Assembly: GCF_016906535.1 (NCBI RefSeq)
Contig: NC_057385.1
Location: forward strand, 1,922,001 to 1,986,000
Direction of reading: 5' to 3'
Length of the DNA stretch: 64,000 bases
From: Rhizoctonia solani
Lineage: Eukaryota > Basidiomycota > Agaricomycetes > Cantharellales > Ceratobasidiaceae
The notes below the pieces were generated by a model. The model did not search any database, was not told the DNA's origin, and saw only the letters and a program-made list of their open reading frames with translations. Position 1 is the stretch's first letter, and each line of letters begins with the position of its first letter. A program made the translations under genes and the position numbers. Positions 35,288 to 45,565 of the stretch are shown here, piece after piece.

Positions 35288-37620
35288 TTATGGCCCCGTA
35301 GTCCGGCGCTGGCGCCCAATAACCTTGAAAGTTCCATTTGATTGAACAATCGCCCTCTCTCCACTAGGCAACCAGCCATCTGGGTAGGGAACAGTCGACT
35401 CAGAAACAGGAGTTCCCACCGAGGTCCCACGAATTAACAGCTAAACGAGCGGACAGCAAGGTTGAGCGAGCGGCCGTAGAAACAATATACAATGATACTT
35501 ACTTCACCCCTGGGGTCATTACCAGCATCAATTTCATTTTCAGATACGCCAACGAGCTTGACTTCCACACTGGGAGCTGGCGGACCGACATGCAATGGAT
35601 CCTGCACACAGTTTAGCCATGGTTAAGACCTGCCACTGAGAGTTCGCACCTTTGACATTCGACTACCTCCGGTGGCGGGGAAATGACGCTGTAGATCTAA
35701 TGGATGAGATGCAAGAATCGGGGATGCGGAAAGTGGATGAATATGTGCACGGGCAATTGGAACCGATGTCGCAATAGAACAAATCGCCTGTGTGCTTGGA
35801 TCGCTGGGTTCTGCGGGTACATGGTTAAGTTTAGATCCCATAGAAGAATTTTTAAGGGATTACCTCCTGCAGTAACAACACTTCGCAAGTCCGACAGGCT
35901 CCACTTAACCCTGGCGTCCTCGAATACGACACGGTCCCATGGGGTAGTGCGACTAAGACTACCTTCCAGCAAAGCTCCCATCTTGCGCTTCCAAGCTAAG
36001 GTATAAAGGAACGATCCTTTGGCAGTCGCTAAGACACTCGAGGATAATGAGTCGAGCTCCGATGGCTGAACGTAAAGTATAGTCGGACGAGATGCTGCAA
36101 TGGCAGCAAATACCGAGTCTTCGGCCTTATCTGATTCTACAACAAAACGAGTGTTAAATAGGACCGTTTACCGTATGCCTCAAAAGGGCATACCAGTCTT
36201 AAAAAGTCCAATATTGGGCTTTACGGAGAAACTGGCTCCTGCATACAGTTGGTCACCAATACCCTACAATCGCAAGTGAAATTCATACCTTCCCAAAGCG
36301 CTTGGAATGCAACACCCATACCAAATGGGGTGTTCATTGAGAATGATGACAATATACGATCACTACCCGATAGGGGCGTGGATACAGAGAAGAGGGCACG
36401 GTTTGAAACAACGGCGGCCGTCATGTTCTAACCACCGCGCGTAGTGAGGATGGAACAAATGCGTCATACAACAGTGCGCGTACCTGGTGGGTAAATTGAA
36501 CGGCTTTGGGTTGCTGGTGCGCACTTTAGATTCTGCGCATAAACTCTTCTGGATGCTGGTTACTTACCCCGATTTCATCACCGTAGTAGGAGATCATAAA
36601 AACATCGTTTGTAGCTACAAAAACTCGAATTCAGCCACGTTGAGACAAGAAGACATGACAAAGACGGACTTGGAAGGTCGGCAGCACTAAGGTTAAGTGG
36701 TCCGCCACCACTTTCCAAAATGTCTGTCCAGGGTATTAGGTTAATGCCTGTCTTGAGGGAATGGGATCGAGCAAGGTCATCGATCTCGCCGACCTGGTTG
36801 TATTTAGTTGAGGGAGCTAGTCAAAGTATGCATGCCGAATACTTACAACTATCAAATGTAGCCCAGCTTCTTTTTCATCGGCTAACTGCTCAAGAAGCGT
36901 GTGCAAAAATCGGGATTGAACAATGATGGCAGAGGGCGGATGAACAGAAAGCACCGGATTTAAAAGCTGTAAATGACTGATAGTTATCGGCGTGACAGAG
37001 CATGCACTCAAGGCTAGGACCGAAGTAAGGTATTCTGAAAGGGGCCTCAGGACGTACGGTTCACCAAACTGGACACCATATCATACGTACCAAAACTGTC
37101 ATCCAATAACATGAGAACGCTCGAGTCTCTGGGCGCAAGGTCGAGTTTTCGGACGAAACCAGCACCCAATGTTGTAATACGATTCTGAAGTTCCGCATTA
37201 GTGGTCTGAAAATACATGGTTAATCGATATTCACACAGAAACATCACGGAAATAAATACTTTGACGCCAAAGAGAACACGCTCATGATTCGCTTCGGACT
37301 GGATCAAACTGTTTATAGTTTGCACTTCGCGCTTCGGGCGTGTTGGTAACTGTCCAACTCCCGCTTGTAAATACCGGGCCGATAACGACGATAACGCGTT
37401 AAGAACTCACGGGCATATACATCCCTACTCCATAATTTCTGTATACGGCACTTTCAGTTGGACGCCGAACTTTTGATGGCTCGCTCTGTTGGCCCAGTAC
37501 GAGTGGGTGAGCTAACGGTTCTGATCGAGACACAATGCCGGCAGTAACGGTCAGGATTAACCCTGAGAGTAAAAGCAAAGTAACATCATCATAGCTTGTT
37601 AAGCTACTTATAAGAGACAT
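35288..37620 (-). CDS. Membrane-anchored AMP-ligase-like protein with degenerate core motifs
   Basis: ANL-superfamily (acyl/aryl-CoA ligase) fold. The ATG at 37620 gives a short head and one membrane segment (VTLLLLSGLILTVTAGIV), then PLVLGQQSEPSKVRRPTES. Helical and Rossmann-like parts follow (DSSVLMLLDDSFGTYDMVSS, PPSAIIVQSRFLHTLLEQLA). The A3 region reads YYGDEIG joined over an intron to QPKAVQFTHQ-NMTAAVV. It aligns with YTSGTTGxPKGV.LTHxN, but the Ser/Thr-rich P-loop is replaced by Asp/Glu. The late motif GWLPSGERAIVQSNGTFKVI then GR lacks the Asp of the usual TGD. The chain stops about nine residues after GR (TAA 35288-35290), so the C-terminal lid with catalytic Lys is missing. Probably a non-catalytic relative; about nine introns. 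Confidence 0.75.
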
Positions 37621-39311
37621 TTAGGAATATATATCACAAGGTTAAAAGCCAAAATGCAAGTGCAGATAATAATGTTGATGTTGTGGACCAGTTACAGCCA
37701 ACCACCCTTGTAATGCCATGAATAAAGCAAGAGTAAACCCTTGCACTGCCACCGGAAATTCCGGATCCAAACTTGCAATCAGGGCTTTACTATATATTAT
37801 GAATGGTGTTTCTGGGTTTGGTTGTGACCAATCATATGACAGACACATTGAAGGATGCCCTACGCCCTTTGGCTTGCAAGTGGGTAAAGTGCTCTGCAAC
37901 ACTTTCAAGCTGGAGGCTCTTGTATCAGGTATGCATTCCCACCATCTGCTTGAAGCTTCCTGGACTTATGAATGATGACTATTATTAGCACTACAAAAAG
38001 GTACATATCCCTTCCTCTGGGTCCAATCAGGTAGGTAGTTTTATATAAATTTACTAAATTTCCTGAAATTATTTTCTAGCCTTATGAGTGTTGTATAAAA
38101 GAAAATCAGCGTGGGCGGCTATGCAACACAGGCTTTGATACATATGAAGGTCTATGGAGCCACATCAAGTCTGTCCATCTGAGCAAGGTCCTTTATCAAT
38201 GCCCATTTAATGGTAAGTTTAGTGGACACAAGGAGAATCCCAATTCTGATATTATTCTAGTGTGCAAAGTTAATCTAAGGCAGCTTGAAACTGGCACCCA
38301 TGACATCCAAGACCATCTCAATGAACACCAACAACTGGGAGAGAACATTGTTTCAGTCACTCCTAGACATCTACCCAGTGTTCCTCTCTCTCCTCTGCCT
38401 CAAGAGCTCTCTTTTAGGTTGATTGCAGCACATTTTCCACAGCCTAAATCATTGCCCAGTGTTATACTTGCATTTAGGGATATGGTGGTTCATAGCTCTT
38501 ATGAGAAGGATTCATATCTTTTTGGGCCATTGATCACTGATTCTTGCATTGAGGAGGAGGAAGATAATGGTGCTTCTAGCATCAAACCAAGAAGAAGAAG
38601 ACTCACTGGATCTTTAGGAAGGCCACAGCCTTTCAGAGCCATACCTGAGCTTGAAGCACCCCCTCTCCTCCAGATCCCCTATCCTCCTAGGCATCTAACT
38701 GCATCTGTGGGGTTTGACTCACCAGGCTTTCATCAGAAAGCTTATTCTGCATTCCAAAGGGCAGAGCTTGAAGATATGGATGTAGATGAGGCATGATTAG
38801 AAAATTTCTCTTTTTTCTTGCTTTTTTCTTGCTGTTTTTGCCTGCATCTTCATCTATTTTACACACATGTGAGTTTTGTCCTTGTAACATGGGTTGACAT
38901 TTAGTATTGATTTTGGCATTTTTATTGTACCTAGTGTGGTAGGCTTTTTCACCTGTATCACATCAACCTGACAATTTAATACCTATTACAAGGTTGTTCA
39001 TGTGCACAACAGTGCAATCCATCTGTGCATACATCCTAAGATTTTTTGGAGCATTACCTACCTCATTTCCAACTAGATTGCCACTTGAGTCCCAAATTGT
39101 GCTTGCCATTGTTACTGCTTCACCACAGACCTGGCTCCCAAAATATCAAGCACTGTATATGCCTCATGATCAACACAGAAATGAGAGTGAGCAGGGTAGA
39201 GTTGTTTTCATAAACATTGTAATACATTGTGCCAAAAAAAACTAACAAAGTGAAACCCAAAGGACATAGTTAACAATGAAGATAAACACAGGGGGGTTTG
39301 TGCATGCACAC
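37621..39311. other. CpG-depleted tract, probable methylated repeat or transposon-derived insert
   Basis: From 38118 to 39311 there is not one CG dinucleotide in 1,194 bases. From 37621 to 38117 only five occur (near 37752, 37762, 37863, 38110 and 38116). Flanking genes on both sides are CG-rich. TG and CA are abundant, as expected from deamination of methylated CpG. The tract carries a zinc-finger reading frame (38080-38796) and, beyond it, T-rich non-coding sequence up to the GDS1-like gene's 3' side. I found no terminal repeats or target duplication, so the exact ends and element class are open. Copy number cannot be tested here. Confidence 0.75.
38080..38796 (+). CDS. Zinc-finger protein encoded inside the CpG-free tract (5' end unresolved)
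   Basis: Two firm exons, 38080-38212 and 38261-38796 (intron GTAAGT...TTCTAG), give about 220 residues ending at TGA 38794-38796. Two atypical C2H2 fingers are visible. One is YECCIKENQRG..CNTG.. ending SHIKSVH. The second is YQCPFNVCK.. ending HDIQDHLNEH, a C-x4-C-x15-H-x3-H pattern. The remainder is Pro-rich, then basic (SSIKPRRRRLTGSLGRPQ), with an acidic tail (ELEDMDVDEA). Upstream pieces at 37800-37920 (GVSGFGCDQSYDRHIEGC) look like a further finger, but no start codon or exon chain could be fixed. The frame is open despite complete CpG loss. I do not recognise the family; a repeat-borne DNA-binding protein is my inference. Confidence 0.6.
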   Translation, partial: PYECCIKENQRGRLCNTGFDTYEGLWSHIKSVHLSKVLYQCPFNGKFSGHKENPNSDIILVCKVNLRQLETGTHDIQDHLNEHQQLGENIVSVTPRHLPSVPLSPLPQELSFRLIAAHFPQPKSLPSVILAFRDMVVHSSYEKDSYLFGPLITDSCIEEEEDNGASSIKPRRRRLTGSLGRPQPFRAIPELEAPPLLQIPYPPRHLTASVGFDSPGFHQKAYSAFQRAELEDMDVDEA

Positions 39312-39461
39312 CGCCGGCTAATCAGCAAGGACGGTTCATAAAACGGAGGGCAGCGGGATAAGAGAGGGCAGGCTTCCGTCGGCGTGCATACATTCAGACT
39401 AAAATAAGATGCAGGGGGTTATACAGGATTAAAGTCTAGCGTAGGTAGGGGTCCAGCCATC

Positions 39462-42398
39462 TTATGCGCGTGTCCTCGTTCGTACTACGCGCGCCGGGCG
39501 TGTTCGTAGCACACGACGCACAGAAGCGCAGGGTACTGCTGCGGGTGAAGAAGGACGCATAAACACGGATACATCCTCTTCGCTGGCAGCGAGCACCTTT
39601 TCGCGGGTAGTGATCGGAGCGACGGGGGTATTGTCGCGTCGATCGCATTCGTCCGCGTCGGTTTTCGATTCTACATCGGGAGTTTCGTCGCTCTTGCTTT
39701 CTACAGTTTCTGGATCAATATCCATCTTGGTTTCGACCTCAACCTCGGGTGTTGGCTCGAGTTCGGATTCGGGTTCTGGGTCGTTTAGCACCAGCGTATC
39801 GCCCAAGAATATCGATCGCACATCCTCTGGAAGATACGGTCGCAATCGCTCCTCGGCGACCGACCGAGCCTCTGCGAGCGGGCACCACATTCCTGAAACA
39901 TCGGCGGCCTCGACACCGGTTCCAAAATCGATGGACGCGCCCTGGGGCATCGCAGCGGGATTGACAACATCAGAAGACGAATTATTGTGAAGGACATCCG
40001 AGGGTTCGGCGACGAGAGCTGGAGCAGTTGTGGGGGCAGTGCCGTCGGCTGCATTTGAAACCTCACTCGTGCCGGGTGGGGGACTGGAAATATCGATAGT
40101 ATTGTTTGTCCTAAACTGTGCGTGGCAGGAGCCTGGTACGCGACAAGCGCGCAATAACGCACTTAGGCTCACGTATGCGTCCTCGAGCCGCCGAAGCAGG
40201 ATACAGCCTCGGATGACATATGAGGCATATTCTACGCCTAACAAAAATACAGGATCTTAGACCAACCGGAAATAACGGAGCCCGGGAGAAACGGACGTAC
40301 CATGCAACACCGTCTTGTCAATCTTGAATTCGCGTTCCCGTTGCAAGACAACTCCACTCGTAGCCGTTCGTTCGTCACACGGTCGGGATCTGGGGCCACC
40401 TAGCGATACCCTCATTCCAGGCGCAGCACGGCAACCCCATCCGCACGCCAAATCTCTCCGCTTCGAAGGTGAATTACGAGCGGTTCGCAAACTGCGTGTA
40501 TGCGCGCGCTTGTCGCCCCAATCAGACCATAACCGGTCAACTTCATCCAGATGGACACTCTCGGGACCGCCAACATGGTCTGTTTCCCTGATAAATGCGT
40601 TGGGTAAGATCGTGGGAGAGCGAACGCCGAGCATAGCAAATTCCAGCTCAATCCCTTCACATGACGTTGTAAAGTCAAAGCCGAGACCGCCCTCGCATAG
40701 GTCTGGTGGGTCGAATGGGGGAACGTCCACTGCCATGGCCATTTTGACGTCCTCGGTTTCCTCAATCTTGACGGCCCAGACGTCATCTTCAGGTAGCGAC
40801 GATGCAGCGAGGGACGAAGCGCGGGACGAGAGCGATGGTGGAGATATAGGAGACTCTGATTCTTCTTTGACTCTAACTCGTCGATCGCTTCCTTCGAATA
40901 TTAACCCCAAGCCAATACCAACAATGGGAACCTGATCGGCCGGTCGACATGGGCTCGAGGGCGCAGAGTCTGAATTGCACATCATTTGAACATGGAAATC
41001 GCCATCCTCCACGTCGCTATCTTCAGCATGCTCAAGGGCATGGGGTGTTGAGGGGCCGCCCGAGCTCGGGTTCGACAGCGAGCGCCTTGAATGCGTAAGC
41101 TGGGGGCACGGCGCAGAGAACACACGATCGCGAATCGGGAAGGGATTAGAGCATTGAGGGTCTTCGTCCACGTCTGAGTCATCGTAGTTGCCTTGTGTGG
41201 CGAAGAGGGTGCATCGTCGGGTCGAGCCGGTGACGATCGGGAAGCAACCGATCCAAGACGTAGGCGTATGCGTACTTTCGACTTGCGCTCGCGATGTGCC
41301 TCGGCTTCGCTCTCGTCGTCAAACTCGGGAGACGGGGTCATGCCGTCCAAGCCGAGCTCGCGTGCGGCAGCTCCCCAGCTCTTGGTCCTCGTGCGTTTAC
41401 GCGAGCTCATGCGTTGGGGCTGGGATTGAGGTTCAAACGGGACAGGAGTCGGGATCGGAGCTGGAGGAGCGGGAGACGGCGAAGCGCGGGCCGAAGGATC
41501 AGAATCAGGCTCCTTGGGCTTAGGGATGCTCAGTCTATCCCACGGACTGAGGAACCCTGCGGCCTCGGAGAGATACCATGCGGTGCCCTTCTTACGCTCG
41601 GATGAGCCGTCTGGGTTGGGGCCGATGGCACGGTCTTCGGTGGTCGGGGTGTCCGAAGGGTGGCGCGGGCGCGGATGTAATGAGTGACGGAGCAAGAGGA
41701 CAGGTGTGCCGCGTGCAAGGTGTGCTCGGATGTGCGTAGATACTGTAGATGCGGGAGTATTGCCACTACACGAGGTGTACGAGATGAATCAGGGATATTA
41801 GATATGACCATTTCGAACTCTAGTCGCGTCAGGGGCTCACCCTAGCTTGATGATCCCGGCCGAATGCGCAACGTCAACAATTTGGCGAGGGGTTAGTGCA
41901 CGATTCTCCTGTAAATGGCCATGTTATATTAGCCATGATAAATGCGTCGTATATAATTAGACTAACCACATGGGCCAATGCCCTGCAAATTCCCATCAAA
42001 ATTGTATCCTTCAAGTCGTCGGGGGCAATAGACACTCCTGGCGGGGGAAACTCGCGCACAGATACTAATGCTTGGGGCTGTGGCTGGGACTGTGACTGTG
42101 ACTGCGATCGAGCCGCCGGTGTGGGTATTGTCATCGTCGGCATGGGGCGAGAGAGAGTAGGAGCAGCAGGTGGAGGCATCGACAAGCGCTGTGACGTGCC
42201 AATGGAAGATATGTGGGCGTTTATGACATGTGTTGCTGGCGAGTTCGTTGTTGCTGTCGTCTACGCGGTTATCAGCACCCACGACGGGAAGGACATCAGG
42301 AACAGCCAGCTCACCCCGATGCTTACCGCACTATCCACGATAGTCGTCTCATCTCTACTATGCCCCGTCGTTTCATGAATGGCCGGCGACGAGGCCAT
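39462..42398 (-). CDS. GDS1-like winged-helix nuclear regulator
   Basis: The start at 42398 gives MASSPAIHETTGHSRDETT, and an intron (GTAAGC...GCGTAG) leads to a Thr/Pro head with a Gln-Ser run (RSQSQSQSQPQPQ). A winged-helix unit follows in three short exons: DDLKDTILMGICRALAHV, ENRALTPRQIVDVAHSAGII and GNTPASTVSTHIRAHLARGT. This is the pattern of the fungal Gds1 DNA-binding winged helix. The rest is long, acidic and Ser/Pro-rich with many phosphorylation-like segments. It ends with a basic tail (RVLRTRPARVVRTRTRA) at TAA 39462-39464. Near 41,190 the frame changes: either a 69-base intron (GTCTTG...ACAAG) or a one-base loss in a CC run. Role as transcriptional regulator is inferred from the domain. 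Confidence 0.7.
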
Positions 42399-42838
42399 GT
42401 TGACCCAGTGTGGCGAATCTGGTGAATGGCAAGAATGGTGACAGTGGCTGTGCTGAGTGGAGAGTGTGAACAAGGGGCCGGCACTAAATTTTGCAATTTG
42501 CAATTCTCAAATCCGAGCTTGCTCATCGAGTTGAGCTTCAACCACGTCCCTTGCGGATGGAGAAAGAACACATACATTACGGTAGATCATGCATCATTTT
42601 TGACATTGAATGACAGTAAGAAACCCAACATAAAACATAGGGTACCAACACCACCGCAGCCCTGATGTACGATGACGCTTCTGCCGGAGCCCGGTCCGGA
42701 TCCGGGTCATTCGATGCGTCACAGCACGTGTGATCATTAATCATAGCAAACAACGCCCGCTTTACAACCAATCAAAGACACATATAATAATACACGATCC
42801 CAAAAAGGCGATACTACAATGCATACAATCAAGACGTA
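42399..42838. other. Intergenic interval between the TEA factor and the GDS1-like gene
   Basis: Holds the 3' side of the TEA gene and the promoter side of the GDS1-like gene. No coding frame with family resemblance is seen. Confidence 0.4.
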
Positions 42839-45160
42839 CTAAGGCATAGAAAAGTATCCAGTGTTATGCTCGATCCGTACAGGCGTATCTAATCCCTGCT
42901 GTTCCCGTCCAGCAAAATCACTCAGCGTGGGTGTTCCCGCGGCGAGTGCGTCGCGCGTGAGCCAGTTCATTCGACTCCCGCCATCCCCCAAAGCATGGCC
43001 CAAAATACCATTCATTTGGTCTTCAAGCGAGATTTTAACGTCCCCGGGGCCTTCGAGTGGAGTTGGAGCCCACCACTCGCGTCGCGCTTCTTGTCGCTCT
43101 GCAAACGGCGGTGGGTACTGAGGTGTATGCACCAGTTGCTCAAACGGCGTCACCGGTTGCGACCCTTGATGCCCTCTTCTCCCTGCCAATTGATTCACGC
43201 GTGTATGTAGTTGTTGTGTAGCATCCTCGGGCGGCGACGGTATCGCTACGCTGAGGTTTGGCTTGGCAGGCTTGCTATCCGCCCCATCGTTCATGCTCAC
43301 ATCCCCATCCCCATCCGCGGCCCCGTCACGAATCGACTCGTCTGAATCATCGTCGGCGCCTACTACGCTCACTCCAAGCGCATCGTGTTGAGCCTGTTCT
43401 CCCGTGAGATCCACGTGCTTGATCTTCGAGTAGCCAGTCTCGCCGGTTGGGACCACCTTGATGTCATGCACCACCAAGAGTGGTACGTTCAGATCGCCAT
43501 CGCGATTCCCACCAGCTAAGCTCCGCACGTACTTCTGGACCAATCGCACTCCGTGTACACCTCGGGATTTCCCTTGAGGACCTTGCGCCATACTTCAGGA
43601 GCATAAGGAATCTCGTAGATCCACGAGTACTTTTCGCGAGCCTCGCGTCCGGTCGGGAACACAGTCGTATGCGTCGACATAAAACGACCTTCGCGTCCAC
43701 AAAACGCATCGGTAAGACAATATCCGTCGAATTCTTTCATCGCCTCGACCACAAGCGTCGCTCGGATTTTGCCAACGTGCACTCCAGGGGGCGGGAGGGC
43801 TATTCCTATTTCGGCATGCATGCACGTTCCCGGTTGTATTTGCCGAACGATATCTTCCATATCGGCGGGAAGCGGCTCCAGCGGGCAAGTGGCCGAGTGC
43901 ATCTGAGCAAATACGTGGGTTGTGGTCGGGCGAGATCGGACGCCTTCGTCCTTGAGCGTCTTTTCAGCCCAAATAGTGATGGCCGTGATATAGGCTAACC
44001 GCTCGCCACGCCATGCTCTCGGATGGATGACTTCAGGCCTGTCGGCGGCGAGCGGTTCAGATAAAACACGGCTTATGGGAACTGTAGGTATGTCGGTACG
44101 AGGAAGGAGCTCGGCAATTTGAACCTGCCGTTTTGTCGTGTCAGAGTGAGATGTTGATGGAGGACTCTGGGGAGTTCCTGGGAGACTTGCATCGCTCGTA
44201 ACGGAGGCAGGTGCACTCGAGCGAGTAATTACAGATATGAACGGTTGGCCATCCATGAGGTGTTCGATCGGGTCTGTGTTTACCATCGGCGGAGGACTGA
44301 CAGAACTGCCGGGATCTTCAGTCTTGATATTTGGGGGCGAGGCAGAATTTGAGCCAAAGCGATTTGCTGGGGATACGGCTGAGCTGGCCGGAGCAGACCT
44401 GGTAGTTGCACCGGGATTCAACTCGTCGAGCTGACCGTTCAAAATCTTCATCACTGTACGGATGTTAGTCCACACGGCCAAAAATGAATAAAACACTCAC
44501 TCATGGGATCGTCAGCATGGACCTTTTTGAGGACCTGTATATGACTGGATATCTGTTGCCGTGTCCGAGATTGGCCAGTCAAGCGGAAAATCTCCTCTGC
44601 GATCAGCGCGTTGCGACCGTACTGACGACCGTCTCGCATAATCCAATTCTTGCCGTTGTTGGGGATGGAACGAGCGGCTGGGCAAGTGTGAGCGAAAGGG
44701 AAACATTTGGAATAGGAGACATGCCTTGGAGAAAGGCATCCTGGACGTCGGGGGACCAGATGGCATCGTGACGTTCACCAGCATAGGGGCGACGGCCGCG
44801 TTTTGAGTTTGAATTTGAGTGTGATGTTACGGTCGCGGGTGCGGTTACGGTTGAAACGGGGCTGCTCGAGCCAGAGCCCAATGAACCGATATTGTGAGGA
44901 ACAAGGCCCCGATTGCGAAGAGGAAGCGTAGGGACAGCGAACTCCGGTCGCGTCGGAGGTGTCAGGCCAGAAGGACCAGAAGTGGAGGAAAGGGGGTGGG
45001 AGAAGGGGTGCGGGAGGTGTGGATGGGTGGCGGGAGTCGCGTACGCATAGGGTGAGTAGAACTGGGTGTTATTAGTATTAATATTATTATTGCTGGTGGT
45101 ATAGGCATGTGGGTGATGTAACGAATCCCCCTTGATCGGCCGGGGCAGGTCTCCGGACAT
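42839..45160 (-). CDS. TEA/ATTS-domain transcription factor (Tec1/AbaA type)
   Basis: TEA factors bind CATTCC/TCS sites and in fungi control filamentation and sporulation. The ATG at 45160 opens an Asn/Pro/His-rich head with basic KRGRRPYAGER just before the domain. The TEA domain reads HDAIWSPDVQDAFLQ, then after a probable GC-AG intron AARSIPNNGKNWIMRDGRQY, GRNALIAEEIFRLTGQSRTR and QQISSHIQVLKKVH; the last helix is the DNA-recognition element. A large C-terminal region follows, with a beta-rich effector-like segment (GTCMHAEIGIALPPPG, VGKIRATLVVEAMKEFDGYC, YSWIYEIPYAPEVWRK). It ends in an acidic Pro-rich tail (SMP, TAG 42839-42841). Around 43,550 the frame changes; a 47-base intron or a one-base loss in GG would both fix it. 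Target genes are unknown. Confidence 0.88.
44678..44724 (-). other. Probable 47-base GC-AG intron in the TEA domain
   Basis: On the coding strand the exon ends CTCCAAG, then GCATGT; the acceptor is TTGCCCAG. Phase 1 is required to keep AFLQ-AARSIPNNGKNW continuous, and the nearby GT gives the wrong frame. Confidence 0.65.
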
Positions 45161-45235
45161 AGTGTTGCGATGTGGATGCCGCGATGGAATTTTGCCAAGG
45201 TAGGCGCACAGAAACTGTTCAAGGGGGGACGGCGC

Positions 45236-45242
45236 TATATAA
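45236..45242. promoter_or_regulatory. TATA-like element between TEA factor and SHQ1
   Basis: TATATAA lies 76-82 bases upstream of the TEA start (as TTATATA on that strand) and about 325 before SHQ1. It more likely serves the TEA gene. Assignment by position only. Confidence 0.35.
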
Positions 45243-45565
45243 GATCGTGGGATGGTTTGCGGACGAGGTGGTGGTCAGAGTGCAAATTCGTCCAAAGTCG
45301 GGTCCCCGTCGTACACCACATCTTTTATGACCGATCCGCTGTCGCTACCCAGACCTATTACATCTAATCCAAGCTTCTTGCCGGTCTTTTCCAACCAACC
45401 CCCCTCCACCAATCCCCTGCTCTGGAAGCTTTCTGCTCACTTCGGCAGGTCTCTATCTTTCATCCCGGCCGACCAGGGTCTCATCTCGGCTTTTATTGCG
45501 ACAATCACCTTCACTAGCGCCTTTACTAGTCCCTTTTGTAAAACTTTTCCCAACTTATATCAAAA

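Noticed and set aside
37621..39311. LTR retrotransposon or DNA transposon with defined ends at the CpG-free tract
   Set aside because: I compared both borders and found no direct or inverted terminal repeat and no target duplication, so no class is assigned.
40315..40935. 206-codon + strand ORF
   Set aside because: Antisense of the GDS1-like low-complexity region; codon use and composition do not look coding.
43560..43606. Apparent frameshift in the TEA factor as proof of a broken gene
   Set aside because: A 47-base intron (GTCCTC...GTCCAG, phase 0) fits as well as a missing base; kept only as a weak item in the indel pattern.
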